Source: Rotaria macrura (lineage: Eukaryota; Rotifera; Eurotatoria; Philodinida; Philodinidae). Taken from it: a stretch of 64,000 nt of DNA. Below the pieces are notes generated by a model. It did no database searches and had not been told where the DNA came from. It was given only the letters and a program-made list of their open reading frames with translations. The translations under genes and the position numbers were made by a program. Every line of letters starts with the position of its first letter. The stretch's first letter is position 1. The stretch is from contig OENT01000477.1 of assembly GCA_900239685.1 (NCBI GenBank), positions 8,922-72,921 of the forward strand, in the 5' to 3' direction. Of the stretch, positions 36,674 to 49,537 are shown one piece after another.

Positions 36674-39600
36674 ATAGATATTCACATATACTTGATTTGT
36701 ACAATCATATTTCATTGCTGTTTTGTGTTCCTGTGCTAATAATATGTGAACGAACGCCGCAGCATATTTTTAAGAGTGAACGGCATATATTGCAACACTC
36801 AGCTCGGTGATTGTGAAATTTTGAATGCAGAAAAGATTGTGAAAGAACCCAATCCAAGATGAGAATCATGTTTTATACATGTGATCGATCGAATAAGAAC
36901 AAATTACTTCTTAAAAATGACTGTCGACTAGGGGTGGTACTCTATTTTTACTTTAAGGGATTAAGTGAAGTTAAGTTACAAAGTGTGAATTGAACTTTTT
37001 TCTGATTACAGGCGAAATCAGTTAAATTACAATTTCGATAGTATGGATGAGGACTAGACTTCTGTCTTTTTATCATTTTTTACCTGAAAAATTAAATAAA
37101 AACACTTCAACTTAAGTGTTGATAATGTGGTTTCGTATTATATGTTAATAATGGGGCTGCACTACTATCAATCCATGATACTGAATCAAAATGCTCTCAG
37201 TCGACTTTGACTATTACTATTGTATTTTTCGGTGAACAACGGATTCAAGAAAGAATTTCAGCTCTCGACGACATTATTGTCGTTCTTATTTTATTAGTTA
37301 TCGCCCTCAATTAGAAAGCCACGTGGTTGGCACTAGGTAAATTTACTTTACTTTACTGAGTATAAAAGTAATGAATGTGCTCTGTATTACTCGATAAAGA
37401 ATAGATAGAATAGCATCCCGAAACTTGGGGTGTGTACTGCAATGGCTTCGTTTGAATGAAAGATATAACACCTACATCTTATAGGATATCATAAAATAGA
37501 CTCAGTTTTCTAATCAATATATAACAAAGCGACTGATTTCAAATTTTTCTTGCTTGTTTCTTATCCCTTAGATTTTATTCATGTTACAAATTTCTGGACC
37601 GCTTTTAGCGATTTACTAAAGTTCATCCAGAATTTTTCTTGTGAACTATAGACAGACAACGAATAGTTGCAAAGCAGAATGCGAACATTCACATGAACCA
37701 GTGTGTGTGTCTGTAGCAACACTTATTTTTTAGCTCCTCTCTTAGCAAAACAAATCTTTATGAAGAAAACAAAGTTCATTTGAGAATTTTCTAGTTGAGT
37801 TTTTTCATATTTTTTTGTAGATTAATATTTATTGTTTTAAGTCAATACTGTGTTTATTTTTTTGAGTATGGTTTTGCATGATATTTCATTTTTATACTTT
37901 TCGTTGACAGAAAAAAAATTGTTAAGTATATCTAAAAATATTACTGAAACAAAGGATCAAACCGTGCCAGGTATTTACATAGAAGCATCTAGTCACTACG
38001 TTAAAACGGCAGTTTTTCTTCCGTATTGATTAGACTAGTAGAAGATAAAAATACATATACATTTCTATATCATTATGTAAGTATATCCATCGGAAATTGA
38101 ATGCAACTCATCAGGATTGAGAAATAAATGTTTTTCTATCAGTAAAAATTAATGATGCTTTAGCTTTTTGAAATTATTACTTTTCTCTTTTTTATCGTTT
38201 ATTTATTTGTTAAAATCTATCAAGTTTTGTCTAATGAAGTTTACTTTGATGGACAGTAAAATACTGCAATAGTCGTGTGCAAAATTATTTACATATCTGC
38301 TCTTTTTCCATTCCTTTGAATAGCTTTTTGTCAGTTGAAGAAAACTAAAACCATGAAGAAGGACGAAGTTTTACCTATCGACCTAAGAGTTTGTTGCTTA
38401 CGCTCATATGAATGGTTCATGGGTCTGAACATCACTCGTACGTACATTCAAGACATGAAATAATGCCCATAAAGTTGACATTAATGTACAACTTTCTGAA
38501 GTCTATATACTTAAAGGTATGAGTTGTTGATTTTGATCAGCAAAATTTTCACACCCGAATGCAAACCTTCATTCTTATGACGCTAGGCAATTTCAGTACT
38601 CATTCATATGTTCATCGTCAGGTATTTTTCATTTGTGAAAACAAAACAGAGACTGTCGACTCTCCTTCATGCGTGCAATCTTTATTAGGAATGAATAAAA
38701 GCATGTCAAAAACGATAACACTAATTAAAATGGTTGTGGTTAGTCACTCCGCATTTCATCATAGTTTCATTGACAAAATAATGAAGAACAGAAAGTTTCG
38801 AGCATACAGAGAAGAGAAAATGACAGTTATTTTTTTCAAATACAATTCTTTTTTTAACAGTGAGACGCCTCAAATACTGAAATCTTGTTCAATACTTTAG
38901 TTTAACGCACTGATTGTGTTTTTTGTCCAGAGTTTTCGAGTTCTGTCGGATAATTTCAAAAACATTTGCTTCGATTTCATCCTAAACGGTATGTCAATAA
39001 GCTTACAAAAATCAAATTTTCTATTTCAAACAGGGAAACACAAGATTCATTGAAATATTTTGATCTGGCTTTAAGATTAAGACACCTTTTATATGCGTAC
39101 TGTATGCTAAAAAATATTCTGAGAAAAATCTTAGGATCTCTAATTACTGCTATATTGTTGCTTGTTTTAGGTGTATACGAGTGATCAATGCGGTGCGACA
39201 ATTTTCGACTCTGAAGCGGATTCTGGAACAACTTCGAAATGTTTTTCTAGTTTCGTCATATTTGATTCATGTCAATGAGCTATAGTCTGAAGGCATACTT
39301 ATTAAGCGAACGTGGATCGGTAGGAGCTGAACAATTTATATTGTCTAATGATTTTTTATTAATACGTTTTATTCTCATAACAGAAATAGAAAAAAGTATG
39401 ACGAGTGAAAAGGTTGCAAAAAATAAAGTTTGGTCCAACATTTTTGACCCCTCTCAATAGATCGACGATATCTATCACAAACTCATATGTATATAATTAA
39501 TTGAAGTATACCATTTTATAGAGCAGAACTAGAGGTGTCTTTTGAAAACAAGTAATTATTTCAACAGATGCTTTAAATAATTTGTAAGTTGGCTACAATG

Positions 39601-41170
39601 ATATTTACCATAGACATCGATCATTAAATTTGGTGATGCGTTAACCTTGTTTTTAATCTTTTCGGAATACTAATCATGATTTTCTCACATCTTTCTTGAG
39701 TAAAGTTTTCCCAATATGAATAGTGTCACAAGAATATACAATCAGAATGAACGACTATAATGCATACTACTAAATTATAATTAGCAGCCTTTGAAAAAAT
39801 TTGCTAGCGAAAATCATGAATCTACTACCATCAAAATAATTTTCTAAATTTTGTGCAAGAAGTGCAAGGTGAAAATAATCACTCAAAATAAGTGAAATGA
39901 GACATGATATAGTAATAGACACGCTAGGGCGAATTATTTCTTTCTTTTTGAAAAAGATAGCTCGACAGCTAACTTTTATTCTATAAAAAATGGATAGTTC
40001 GATCAATTTATGTACACATACGTTGGTGATAGATGTCGTTGGTTTATTGAGACGAGTCGAAGTTTTTTTGGCCATCCTTTCGAAGAGCTCAAAAGATTAA
40101 TAAGAATCGGTGATTGAATAAAAACTAGTAGACACAAGTGAATAAGAAGATTCTTCTCATGAAATGTTGGTCGATGATGATCAGTAGGAGCAGTTCTTTC
40201 TGAAAAATCGGTCGATGTACAGTTTATCAACGATCACGTCTCAATGACTATTAGATATTCTCACTGACTTGTGTAATTAAGAGTTTTTCTTTGACTCATC
40301 TATTTTCATCCGTAGTTATGCTGTGGTGGCAAGATAATATAGGAGTAGAAACAGAATCAATTGAAAACTCTATGAGAAGTACTAGAGAAATGTTTCTGAA
40401 TTTTAGAAAACTATCCTAATAAGTTCCTCGCATTTACAGCGAATCCAGTGACCGAAAATGACAACTATTCGAAACAAAATTTCAGTCCAATTTTATTGGA
40501 AGTAGTCGGTAATTATCCTATCGTACCACTTCCAAATTCGTACTGCTGGCTAATATAAACATCTTTCTTGTGTCATTTTCTTGTCTTAAAGATTATCCAA
40601 AAATTAAAAGTAGAATTAACTATTGTACCAATTTAACTCAGAAATGAAGTCTGAAATACATCTCCTTTTAATCTCTCATACCGGGACCCCAAGGATGTTG
40701 AAATCAGTTTTTGGAGTCCGATATTGTAATTCACAAGTGTATACATGCATGTTGTATAATGGTGGTATTGGTGGTTCGTTTTTTCTTATGATTGTTATGT
40801 AAGCACTCGCATGGGAGTCATCATTTGAATGTTCGAACGTCGTTCGAATTTGTATCGGACGATTTTGGGTCGATGTGACTAATGTTACATTGAATGGGTG
40901 CAAACTTTTGATGAGAAAATCGAACTGTTAAGCTTTTACGGGACAGAAAGAGTCACAGCTGGATACACTCACTAGCTGATTAAAAAATGAGTTCACTGAA
41001 ACAGTGATGAGAAACATCTTTCCTATCGCTTATTAATCTGATGAATATCGGGATTCGATTAAATAAATGCGGAAACTTCGGACTTATGTCCGAGAGTTAT
41101 GTGTACTTCAAAAAGTGAATGAGACAAATCAGTCATTCTAGAATGTGTGCACGGATGAAGTATCTTGGTA
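36674..41170. other. No recognisable gene
   Basis: About 4.5 kb. Frames at 38559-38900, 38966-39231, 39770-40230 and 40676-40903 lack motifs and overlap on both strands. No repeat or splice structure is convincing. Confidence 0.45.
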
Positions 41171-41715
41171 AACCTTTTTGGGAAACTCCAAAACTACTGA
41201 TCATCTCAGACATATCTAGGCAATTTTGTTTCTAGATGCAGTTTTTGTGCATTTGAGACCTTTTTGCAGCCAAAGTTTTTTTAGAAAGCTGCGATTTAGT
41301 TCAAAACTAATATCAGATTCGGAATCAGCGTTAAAAACTGAGTCGATTTCGATACGTTGTGGATAATTCTGAGAAAAAAGTTTTTTTTGAAAAAATCCCT
41401 GTACCNTTGGTCAATATTAATATCTATTGACTTCGGGTTTTTACCTTTCGATAGTCCTTTTAAATAGCTACAGAACCAGGTATTTGGTAAATCCCAACAC
41501 TACTGGCCATCTGAGACATATCTAGGCAATTTGGTTTCTAGATGCAGTTTTTGTGTATTTTGAGACCTTTTCAGTCAATGTTTCGTTAGAAAACTACGAT
41601 TTTTTTAAAAACTGAAATCAGATTCAGAATCAGCGTTAAAAACTGAGTCGATTTATATATCTTGTGGATAATTCTGAGAAAAAAGTTTTTTTTGAAAAAA
41701 TCCCTGTACCCCACC
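41171..41715. repeat. Two direct copies of a ~235-bp unit, N at the first junction
   Basis: Copy 1 is about 41171-41405 and copy 2 about 41484-41715, in the same orientation, about 90% alike by eye. Landmarks in both are GACATATCTAGGCAATTT, TTTCTAGATGCAGTTTTTGT, AATCAGCGTTAAAAACTGAG and GAAAAAATCCCTGTACC. An N lies directly after CTGTACC in copy 1, where copy 2 continues with CCACCTCAGGG. This is a tandem-type duplication or two allelic copies joined in assembly. Confidence 0.8.
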
Positions 41716-41906
41716 TCAGGGATTGCTTGGTGAAAAATGACAATTTTTTCAATAACTCAGCCATTTCTCGACGGATCCTTCTCATCTTCGAACTTGACCT
41801 AGATATTGATTAGACTATTCTGTGCACAAAATTTCAACTCAATCGAATGTAATTGTGAAGAGTTATCGGATAAACGGACGGCCGGACACACTGACCGATT
41901 TTAGTA

Positions 41907-41929
41907 GTGTACTCACTTTTTGAGTACAC
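41907..41929. repeat. Perfect 9-bp stem hairpin
   Basis: GTGTACTCA, a 5-base loop CTTTT, then TGAGTACAC. The stem is perfect. It lies about 190 bp after the second direct repeat copy, inside sequence that looks like part of the same repetitive unit. Function unknown. Confidence 0.7.
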
Positions 41930-43297
41930 AAAAATGTAGAAATCACGAGATGCTTGACTCTTATTCAAACGAAAAATAATAGACTATTGATCGATTCGAT
42001 TCGGTTTCATCGATTGAAGACTGCCAGATTGGAGATGAGTTTTGGAGAAGCATTGATTCAATTATGACAGGAATTACTTTTCTATAACGAGAAACAGATA
42101 TTATCTGTTCTGGCCACTTTGATTGACATCCCAGAGTGCACAAGTCTATCAATATTGTGTAGTTTCTTTGATCCAATTTCAGAATTAAAATCCAGTCCAT
42201 CATTTAAAAAAAAGATTCTTCTTTCTATAATCTCTAAAAACTTACGTGAAAATTCTTTATTAAAAGATTATGAATTGAATCAAATGAGGCCATGTATTAC
42301 TAGATTTTTGTAAATTCATTTGAAAAATAATTCTGTGAAGTTTAAAACAAAACGACTATCCATATTTTGTTACTCATTAGCAATCATTGCCAGTTAATAA
42401 GTAGAAATATTTACCATTTCAAAGAACCGTCTCAAGTGTTACTAACTAGATGATTTTTACTACGTTCGAGAAACTTCCTAGAAGTTGTTATCACATGGAT
42501 GTCTGTTTAGAATGGTACAGCTACAGATTTTAGTAGAATGCAAACTCTAACTACATGGCAACGTACTTGAAAACGATGTGAGATGCGTTCAATAGTAGAC
42601 CAATGTTAAAATTTAATTTCTGGAACATAATTTCAAGCTTTGTTGTCGTATAGATTGAGTCAAGTTATAATTGTTAACGAAAATAATTTTATTTCAAAGA
42701 ACGAATCCATTTCATGACAGTCTTGGAGAGCTTTTCTGCGTCTGGTAAATATCGTACAACAACCAATAATTAAGATAACTCTATGAAACGATAAATATCT
42801 ACACTAATTAATCAACAACTACCATTATTGAGTCAAAGCTATTTGTCAACAATAAAGTAGCTCATGATCTCACTTGATTCATAGTTCATATTCTTGTACA
42901 ACAACTTTCCATGTATAAGTTTGCCGGCACTTAAATGAAATATCGTTTAGGTAGAATTTTTCATACTGTATAAGATCAATTTGAGCTTAAATTAAACGTT
43001 TTGAAAACAGGAACTTCCTTGCGATCAAAGAACTATACTTCTTCATTATATTTTATCATTGTATGACTATTATTTTCTCGAAATTCTACAAACAATAAAC
43101 ACTTTCTCATCGATCTTATGTTGTTTAATTTGTTTCAGTGACATTGTTTCTGGTTAAAAAGTATTCTTTTATATTGAATTTGAGGATGAATTTCTCTCTT
43201 CCAACAAAATATTTTTTACAGTTTTCATGTGTATGTTTTTGAAATTCAAGATTAAGAAATCACTAAACAACGGCTCATAAAACGTTGTCTGTAGACA
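41930..43297. other. No recognisable gene
   Basis: AT-rich upstream flank of the metallophosphoesterase gene. No promoter element stands out, and the small frame at 42119-42313 has no motif. Confidence 0.45.
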
Positions 43298-46129
43298 ATG
43301 CTTCGATTATGCTGTAATCGTCCACATCACGAACACAATTCAATTGAATTTCAATTAACCAGCTCACAACTAGCATTCCTCTTATTTCCATTATCATCAA
43401 AATCTACACAAGAAATAATTAATAAACATTCACTCTATTCTCGTCCCACTCTAATTACTTATCCATCAAATGCAACGATTAAATTAATTTTGTCACAAAA
43501 AGAGTTCACCGATCTAGTTTTTGAATATAATTCAACTCCTGTCACACACAACTACGGGTGATCAACAACAAGATTCTATTTTTCGTTTTGAAATTGACGG
43601 CAATCAATTGGATCATAATTTAATGTTTTCATCAATATGTTCTGCCAAAGGATTGATATTAATTGTTCATGATGATATTCAATTAAAATTTCATGAAAGT
43701 AAACGTCTTTTGCCAAATCCTGAAACGATGAGTCAACATTTCAAAGATTTACTTCACCGCTTGCCAATTGACAATGGTCATCGGTCAAACTCTAGTAAAC
43801 AACTTACCTATCCAAATGAAAGTTTAGATTTATTATTCGATACATTACATGGTGAATCGAGCTATTTATTTGAATATTTGAATAGTCATATTGGTGAGCG
43901 ACATCAATTTACAACATATCCGATTCAACAACAAACTCATCGGTCGAACTTAAAAGAATGGAACGAATGGGAAACAGGAATTTATCATATGCGCGGTGAT
44001 GCTACTGATACAGTAAACATTGCATTAGCTGCCGATTGGTATGCATTTATTTGTTTCGCTAACATATATTTAGATATGCTTTGTTCATTTATAGGGGTGC
44101 TGGTACGATGGAAGCGGCACTTGTTGCGAGTTCAATGATGAATGGTTTAGATTTAACTAATCAGCAACAAACAGCTACATCAGATCTACCGCATTATTCC
44201 ATACACTTGGGTGATATTTATTATGTTGGTTTACCGACTGAAATTCAGCATTGTTGTCTAGGTGTGAAACCACACTGGGCAGAACAAGGTGTTCGATGGC
44301 CTATCGGAAAAAATGGTAGTTTAACAATTCTTGGAAATCATGAATTGTATAGTCGTGGATTCGGTTATTGGGATTATTTTTTACCACATCTAGGTTTGTT
44401 CGATTCAAATGATTTAACGAAACCTACACATCCACAGACTAGTTCATATTGGGTATTAGAAAATGATTTTTGGCGCATTATAGCACTTGATACTGGCTAT
44501 GATGCATTCTCATTATTAACTGTTGATAATGGTTCAATTAAATTACCAGAAGAACTAATGGATTGGTTAAAAACAGTGGTAGGTCTTGATCCAAATATGA
44601 CAGATGAACGTGGTCTACTGTTTGTCTCACATCATCAAGTTATAAGTGCATGGAATGAAAAACCAAATACAGGTAACTATCTGATACTCGCTGATCTAAT
44701 GTTTGCAGTGAATCAAATCATTGAGAAGGTAGAATTTTAGTATATAAATATTGATTTTTGACATGGAGACGCGATTTTCCATTGAATGAAACAAAACATT
44801 TCACCATTGGACTCTAATCCGTTTTTCTTAATAAAAAGACAAGATAGAAGTTGTACATTTTAACAAGCATCATTAATCATGTGAATGTTTAATGGTAATG
44901 CTGAAGTTTAATTTGACAGGATTGTGATGGGTGGAGGATTTTGTGGTCATTCATTATCATTAAATAAGCTCTTGTTTCACCATTAAAAAAAACTCACTAA
45001 CTCAATAGTTAGCATAAATGGCAGCAACTGTAACATCCCTAATATTTACACTATGTTCGGTTCCATCGTATTGCGAAGATAATACCCATTGATGCATCGA
45101 AAATCAACCAAATGTTATGATCAAAACTTTGATTATTGTTTGCTTGAAAAATGATACTATTTATCGTATCATAAGTATATAGTCAAATGCATCGCGATTA
45201 TAATTTTCTTTAGATTTGAGACTAATAAATCAGAAGATGTAGTTTTTAAATGATTTTCAACAAAATATTGACTATGTACTGGTCTATTTCACAAAAAATT
45301 GATTTAAACTTCGTAGAACGATGCAAAGTAAGTGAACATAAAAATGACAACGATTAGAAACTATCAACCATTTGAATCAAGCTAAGTAAGGTCGATGATA
45401 ATTTTCATTGGTCATAAATTAACTTAGCCTTATACTAAAAGATAATTATGTATTTAAAAGAATTCTTTTTTCTATACAACACATGCCTTTATATTTTAAT
45501 GCAGAGAATATTTTTCATAAGTATAGTCAATTTAATTTTAAAACTATTAAAGAATCATCAATTACTATTGTTGCATGATTCTGATGAATAGTCTTTGACC
45601 TTGTTTAGACTTTCCAGAACAAATAGCATCATTATTACCTGAAGGGCGAACTGTTCTTTATTTATGGGGTCATGAGCATCGTTTGAGTTTCTATGAAAAG
45701 CAAACGATCGTGCCTCAGAAAAACTCTGATAAAAGCCTAACGCTATACGGACGATGCGTTGGTAATTCTGGATTTCCAACATTAGCAACCGAACTTCCCA
45801 TAAAAGCACGTGAAACAAAATTATTATTCTACGATGATCGATTATTTAGTGTGCAAGGTAATAGTACTTGGACTGATATGGCATTAGGTTTTAATGGTTA
45901 TGTAACCATGAAATTTGTACGTCCTCAACAACCAAATGAGACCAGTTTATATTTAAGTTATAAAAGTTTAAGTTTAAATAGCGATGGACTATTGATTGCT
46001 GAAATTCCAACTGTTCTTGTCAACGAAGAATGGTCTGTTGATACGAATGGCAACGTTAATCTCAATAGACTGCAAGTTGTTAATCAAGAAATCACAAGAA
46101 ACGTGCATGTTGATATAGACAACCATTAA
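43298..46129 (+). CDS. Calcineurin-like metallophosphoesterase, with a frameshift
   Basis: Predicted two-metal phosphoesterase of the calcineurin-like superfamily. Exons are 43298-44038, 44095-44672 and 45609-46129, with GT-AG introns of 56 and 936 bp. Intron 1 splits the Trp codon of AADW-GAGT. Intron 2 uses a CAG|GTAACT donor and a TTTAG acceptor that complete an Asp codon. Metal-ligand motifs appear in order: AADWGAGT, HLGDIYYVG (about 44201-44227), GNHE (44333-44344), SHHQ (44627-44638) and GHEHR (45668-45682). About 230 residues of beta-rich N-terminus precede the catalytic domain, and about 150 residues follow GHEHR. There is one lesion: the frame starting at the 43298 ATG ends at a TGA, and the catalytic frame overlaps it one base off, around a CACACA run at about 43540. 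This could be a true frameshift, slippage in the run, or an assembly error. The substrate cannot be deduced. Confidence 0.75.
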
Positions 46130-46480
46130 TCAATATCGAATAGATGACTTCATTTGATATCAATTTAAAGACAGTACCATATCTGATTCATAAAACTGAA
46201 TAAAATGAACAAATAATATATCAATATACATGTCTTATCACATAATTCTATCGAGTCATTCGACAATAATTGTCGATAGATTCCCTTTACTAATATAAAA
46301 GTTCGTATTTATCTATCAGTACGAATTTCTCGTCAAGTTCACCTTTCCGCTCAGGGTCTGAGTGTCAATGTGGTTTACATGTATGTAAATCACTCGATGA
46401 TTGTAACACGAAGCGGTATTAAACAAAACTGTCATACTCACATCTGAATCAATATCAAATAAACGGCTAATCACAGATGT

Positions 46481-46865
46481 TTAACCCTTTACGGCCGGAT
46501 GTTGCATTTTGGGTACATTGAATGAGTATTTATTTATAATTTCATTGAGAATAATGGCACACAGCTCTTTTAACATTTCGATGATTTTTTCATAGATTTT
46601 AGCACATATTCATAGAGGCGCAAGAAAAATAAATCATTTTCTTAAAGAAATGTTTGAGGTCTCCCACTTTGTGCCAAAAGAGAGCCCAAACATAAATGCT
46701 TAATTTTTCGTATTTCCATAGATTCTACTTTTGAGTCAAAGAGCAATTAATTTTCGTTTGGAGACACTTTATCTATTGTATCTCGGAAGACCGAATTTCT
46801 TCCGCACGTCAATGTGAGAAAAAGGTAGATGTTGCCTTTTGGTAACATCCGGCTGTAAGGGATCA
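46481..46865. mobile_element. piggyBac-like MITE
   Basis: The left end reads TTAA followed by CCCTTTACGGCCGGATGTTGC, the TTAA/CCCTTT signature of piggyBac-group elements. About 375 bp away the inverted end reads, reverse-complemented, CCCTTACAGCCGGATGTTACC, giving a terminal repeat of about 20 bp. The right flank is ATCA instead of TTAA, so the target duplication is imperfect or mutated. It has no coding capacity. Confidence 0.5.
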
Positions 46866-47222
46866 AAAATATTGGAAACGTCAGTTTTTATTGGCCTATG
46901 AAAGCCCTAGTTTTCGTTGTTGCTTTCAATCAGTTCTTTGATACTGAAGCGCAAATTTTCTTTCTGTCTGTCATTTTGCAGACTAGAACTGGCAGATGCC
47001 TTGATTTATCCTAAAACTACCCAANTTGGGTAGTTTTAGGATAAATCAAGGCATCTGCCAGTTCTAGTCTGCAAAATGACAGACAGAAAGAAAATTTGCG
47101 CTTCAGTATCAAAGAACTGATTGAAAGCAACAACGAAAACTAGGCCTTTCATAGGCCAATAAAAACAGACGTTTCCAATATTTTTTACCCCTTACAGCCA
47201 GATGTTACCAAAAGGCAACATT
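46829..47222. repeat. Palindrome with ~195-bp arms around an N
   Basis: 46829-47025 and 47027-47222 are inverted copies, with the N at 47026 exactly at the centre (CTACCCAANTTGGGTAG). The arms differ by only a few substitutions, for example CATCCGGC versus CATCTGGC and GAAAGCCC versus GAAAGGCC, so they are not a simple mirror of one read. The outer ~32 bp of each arm is the end of the piggyBac-like MITE, so the duplication post-dates that insertion. Confidence 0.9.
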
Positions 47223-47863
47223 TAGCCATTAGGTACCAAACAAGGTTTATCTTTTATGTGGGCGCATTACTAATATATTCGTACTGAGAGAAGTTCAATA
47301 GCACGAGAAAAGTTTTTTTGCCAGTAGTTCTCTAGTAGCTGGCCTTAAAGTGTTAAGAGGATCTCCTAACGAAGATCAAATTTACTGGTATAAATACATG
47401 AACTTGTGAATAGAATAGTAGGCTTGTTTCTATCAGTAACCTTCTCTCTAAAACAAAATTACACGTGAATGCATATGTAGTTCAAAAATATTAAACAATA
47501 ACATCAACACCGATCTTTCTATCTCCTTTTTCTCCGAAGCTATTGAAAATATAATCACGTCTACATTGATAGTAGTCCAACTGTTCGAATGTGAGTATGA
47601 ATATTCTCTTAAAATCCACTTACGAATTCCTACACCCTTCCAGGTTTCAACTAGAATGAGCCTATGGTCGACAGCATTTTTCTTTATAAATCTATTTTTT
47701 ATTTTAGATTTTCATAAGATTCATCGAAGAAAAAACAGACATGATATATATTTTATGGCAGGTAAACTATTTATTTGTCCAAAAATTATTTTCACTAGCA
47801 ATAATTTGAACAATTCTAACTAAGAGTTAAAAATCGGAATAATGCCAGAAAAATTACTGGAAA
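47223..47863. other. No recognisable gene
   Basis: Spacer between the palindrome and the 3' end of the carotenoid oxygenase gene. The plus-strand frame at 47566-47823 shows no motif. Confidence 0.5.
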
Positions 47864-49537
47864 TCAATAGAAATTACCATGGAACGAAAGAGGAATATGC
47901 GTCGGCAAATAAGCTCGTGCGAGTTCATTGAATGTTTTCCCATCTAATACAAGTAAAAATGATTGCTTCTTTTTCTGATCAAGTATCACTGAAAGAACAA
48001 CGCCATCATCTTCTTGATTCTGTCCTCCATCTGTATGAGGTCTTGGAACAAAAATTGGTTCACTTGGCGATGTGAATTGTTCTTCCCAAATCGCACTTTG
48101 TACCTTTGACTCGACATCAATCTTAATCAAAGCATTGAATAAACGACCGGGTGGAGAATGCACGGCATAAAAATAACGATACGATTTCCCAAAGTAATTC
48201 GGATTGATACGAGGCAATTCGAATTGAACTGGCAAAAGACTGTTTGCATAACTGATGGGATATACTCCTTGAGATTCTCGATCTCCAGCATTGGGCTCCG
48301 TACATTTATTATTCAGTAAATCTAAGTGAAATCGTCGAACGAACCCGGAACCAGATGGAAAAACATTGTTTCGCAATTTTTTCAGATAAAGTTCATCGAT
48401 GAGACGATGATCATCGTACGCACAAATATCGATTACAATCAGATTGCGATTTTCTGTCGTCAATTCATATGCATTGATGTGATGAAAAGTGAAAAATGCT
48501 GGCCCATTAATTTCAGCTATTTGTTCACCAGTATCCAATTTGATTACACGAAATATCGTGGGCTTACTGTTGCCCTTCCATTTAAACATATCAGCGACGG
48601 TGTTACCTAATAAAAGGGATTTGAGAGAGCCGATTACGCTAAAATGTAGAGGAATTTCACTTAAAACTAGGAAATTTTCAGTAATCGAGGCCGAATGCAT
48701 ATAACTGGCGTTGTCGATGGGAAATCGAAAATATCTTGTATTCGAATGAATCTGTCGATTAAACTTCTTACCACGTTCACTCATCTCACTAGTGAACATA
48801 GCAAAACGATCGTTAGAAGAAATCAGTTTGTCATCGTCGACTTCAGTTTTAGCCGGGCCAGGTTCACCAGTATTTTCATCGGAAATAAAAATGACATCAA
48901 GCCAATCGTTTCTTTTCGTAAGACGTAACGCGTAACCAACTGTCATCTTGCGTCTATCATCATGCATAACATGAGCTGTTGTCACTGTTAGGATTTCGTG
49001 TTCAACGGCTGTTGCGTATGGTAGTGTTGTTACCGGCCCTATAGTTTCCAGCGTTTCACTGTCAAGAATATTACCAATAACGGTTTCGGTTAATGCCAAC
49101 AATTCATTATTCACTTTTTGTACTGTCACACTTGTATCATCCGAAAGTCTTCCCGGATCATTACCATGGAACAAAACTTGAAATCGACCAAAGATTGATT
49201 TGCATGGATCAGTACCGAATTGTCGGGTCATCAAATGTCCATGTTTGATTGCTTCTTTGTAAGTACGAGACTTAATAAATGAAGTTCGAAAGCCAACTTT
49301 TTGCGTTGATCCATCTATAGCATACTTTTGAATCAAGGCAAAACCATCGAAAGCATGATTAACAGTTGTAGACGCATCATTATTGACTTCGTTTCCTCCA
49401 GGACCATTCCTGTAGAGAGTGCCTTTGACCCACTTTGGAATTTCGCCCGTAAATGCAATAGTTTCTTCATGAGAAGTTTCTGATGTCGAAGCAAATAAGT
49501 TGGAATTGTCCCATATCTCTTGATCAGTGTTGCTCAT
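47864..49537 (-). CDS. Carotenoid cleavage oxygenase (BCO/RPE65-type), intronless
   Basis: A 557-residue Fe(II) dioxygenase of the carotenoid oxygenase family, which cleaves carotenoids or related polyenes to apocarotenals such as retinal. It is a seven-bladed propeller with four His holding the iron: candidates are H189 (TTAHVMHD), H281 (SYMHSAS), H352/H353 (FTFHHINAYE) and H553 (PLSFHGNF). Other landmarks are KGTLYRNGPGG (38-48), HAFDGFALIQKY (61-72) and an animal-type FGTDPCKSIFGRF (107-119). E151 in LTETV is a likely second-shell acid. Length matches the family (about 520-560), and both ends are intact. No signal peptide is seen, so it is probably cytosolic or membrane-associated. It is a single exon, unlike most animal homologues. 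Whether it centrally cleaves beta-carotene, cleaves eccentrically, or isomerises cannot be read from the sequence. Confidence 0.93.
   Translation of the reverse strand: MSNTDQEIWDNSNLFASTSETSHEETIAFTGEIPKWVKGTLYRNGPGGNEVNNDASTTVNHAFDGFALIQKYAIDGSTQKVGFRTSFIKSRTYKEAIKHGHLMTRQFGTDPCKSIFGRFQVLFHGNDPGRLSDDTSVTVQKVNNELLALTETVIGNILDSETLETIGPVTTLPYATAVEHEILTVTTAHVMHDDRRKMTVGYALRLTKRNDWLDVIFISDENTGEPGPAKTEVDDDKLISSNDRFAMFTSEMSERGKKFNRQIHSNTRYFRFPIDNASYMHSASITENFLVLSEIPLHFSVIGSLKSLLLGNTVADMFKWKGNSKPTIFRVIKLDTGEQIAEINGPAFFTFHHINAYELTTENRNLIVIDICAYDDHRLIDELYLKKLRNNVFPSGSGFVRRFHLDLLNNKCTEPNAGDRESQGVYPISYANSLLPVQFELPRINPNYFGKSYRYFYAVHSPPGRLFNALIKIDVESKVQSAIWEEQFTSPSEPIFVPRPHTDGGQNQEDDGVVLSVILDQKKKQSFLLVLDGKTFNELARAYLPTHIPLSFHGNFY

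Noticed and set aside
36928-37340. Possible further TAGGGGTGG-ended element near CTAGGGGTGGTACTC
   Set aside because: No matching inverted end or 8-bp duplication could be found nearby.
44673-44740. Extension of metallophosphoesterase exon 2 to a donor at 44729
   Set aside because: That junction is out of phase with the GHEHR exon; the CAG|GTAACT donor at 44673 gives a clean Asp codon across the intron.
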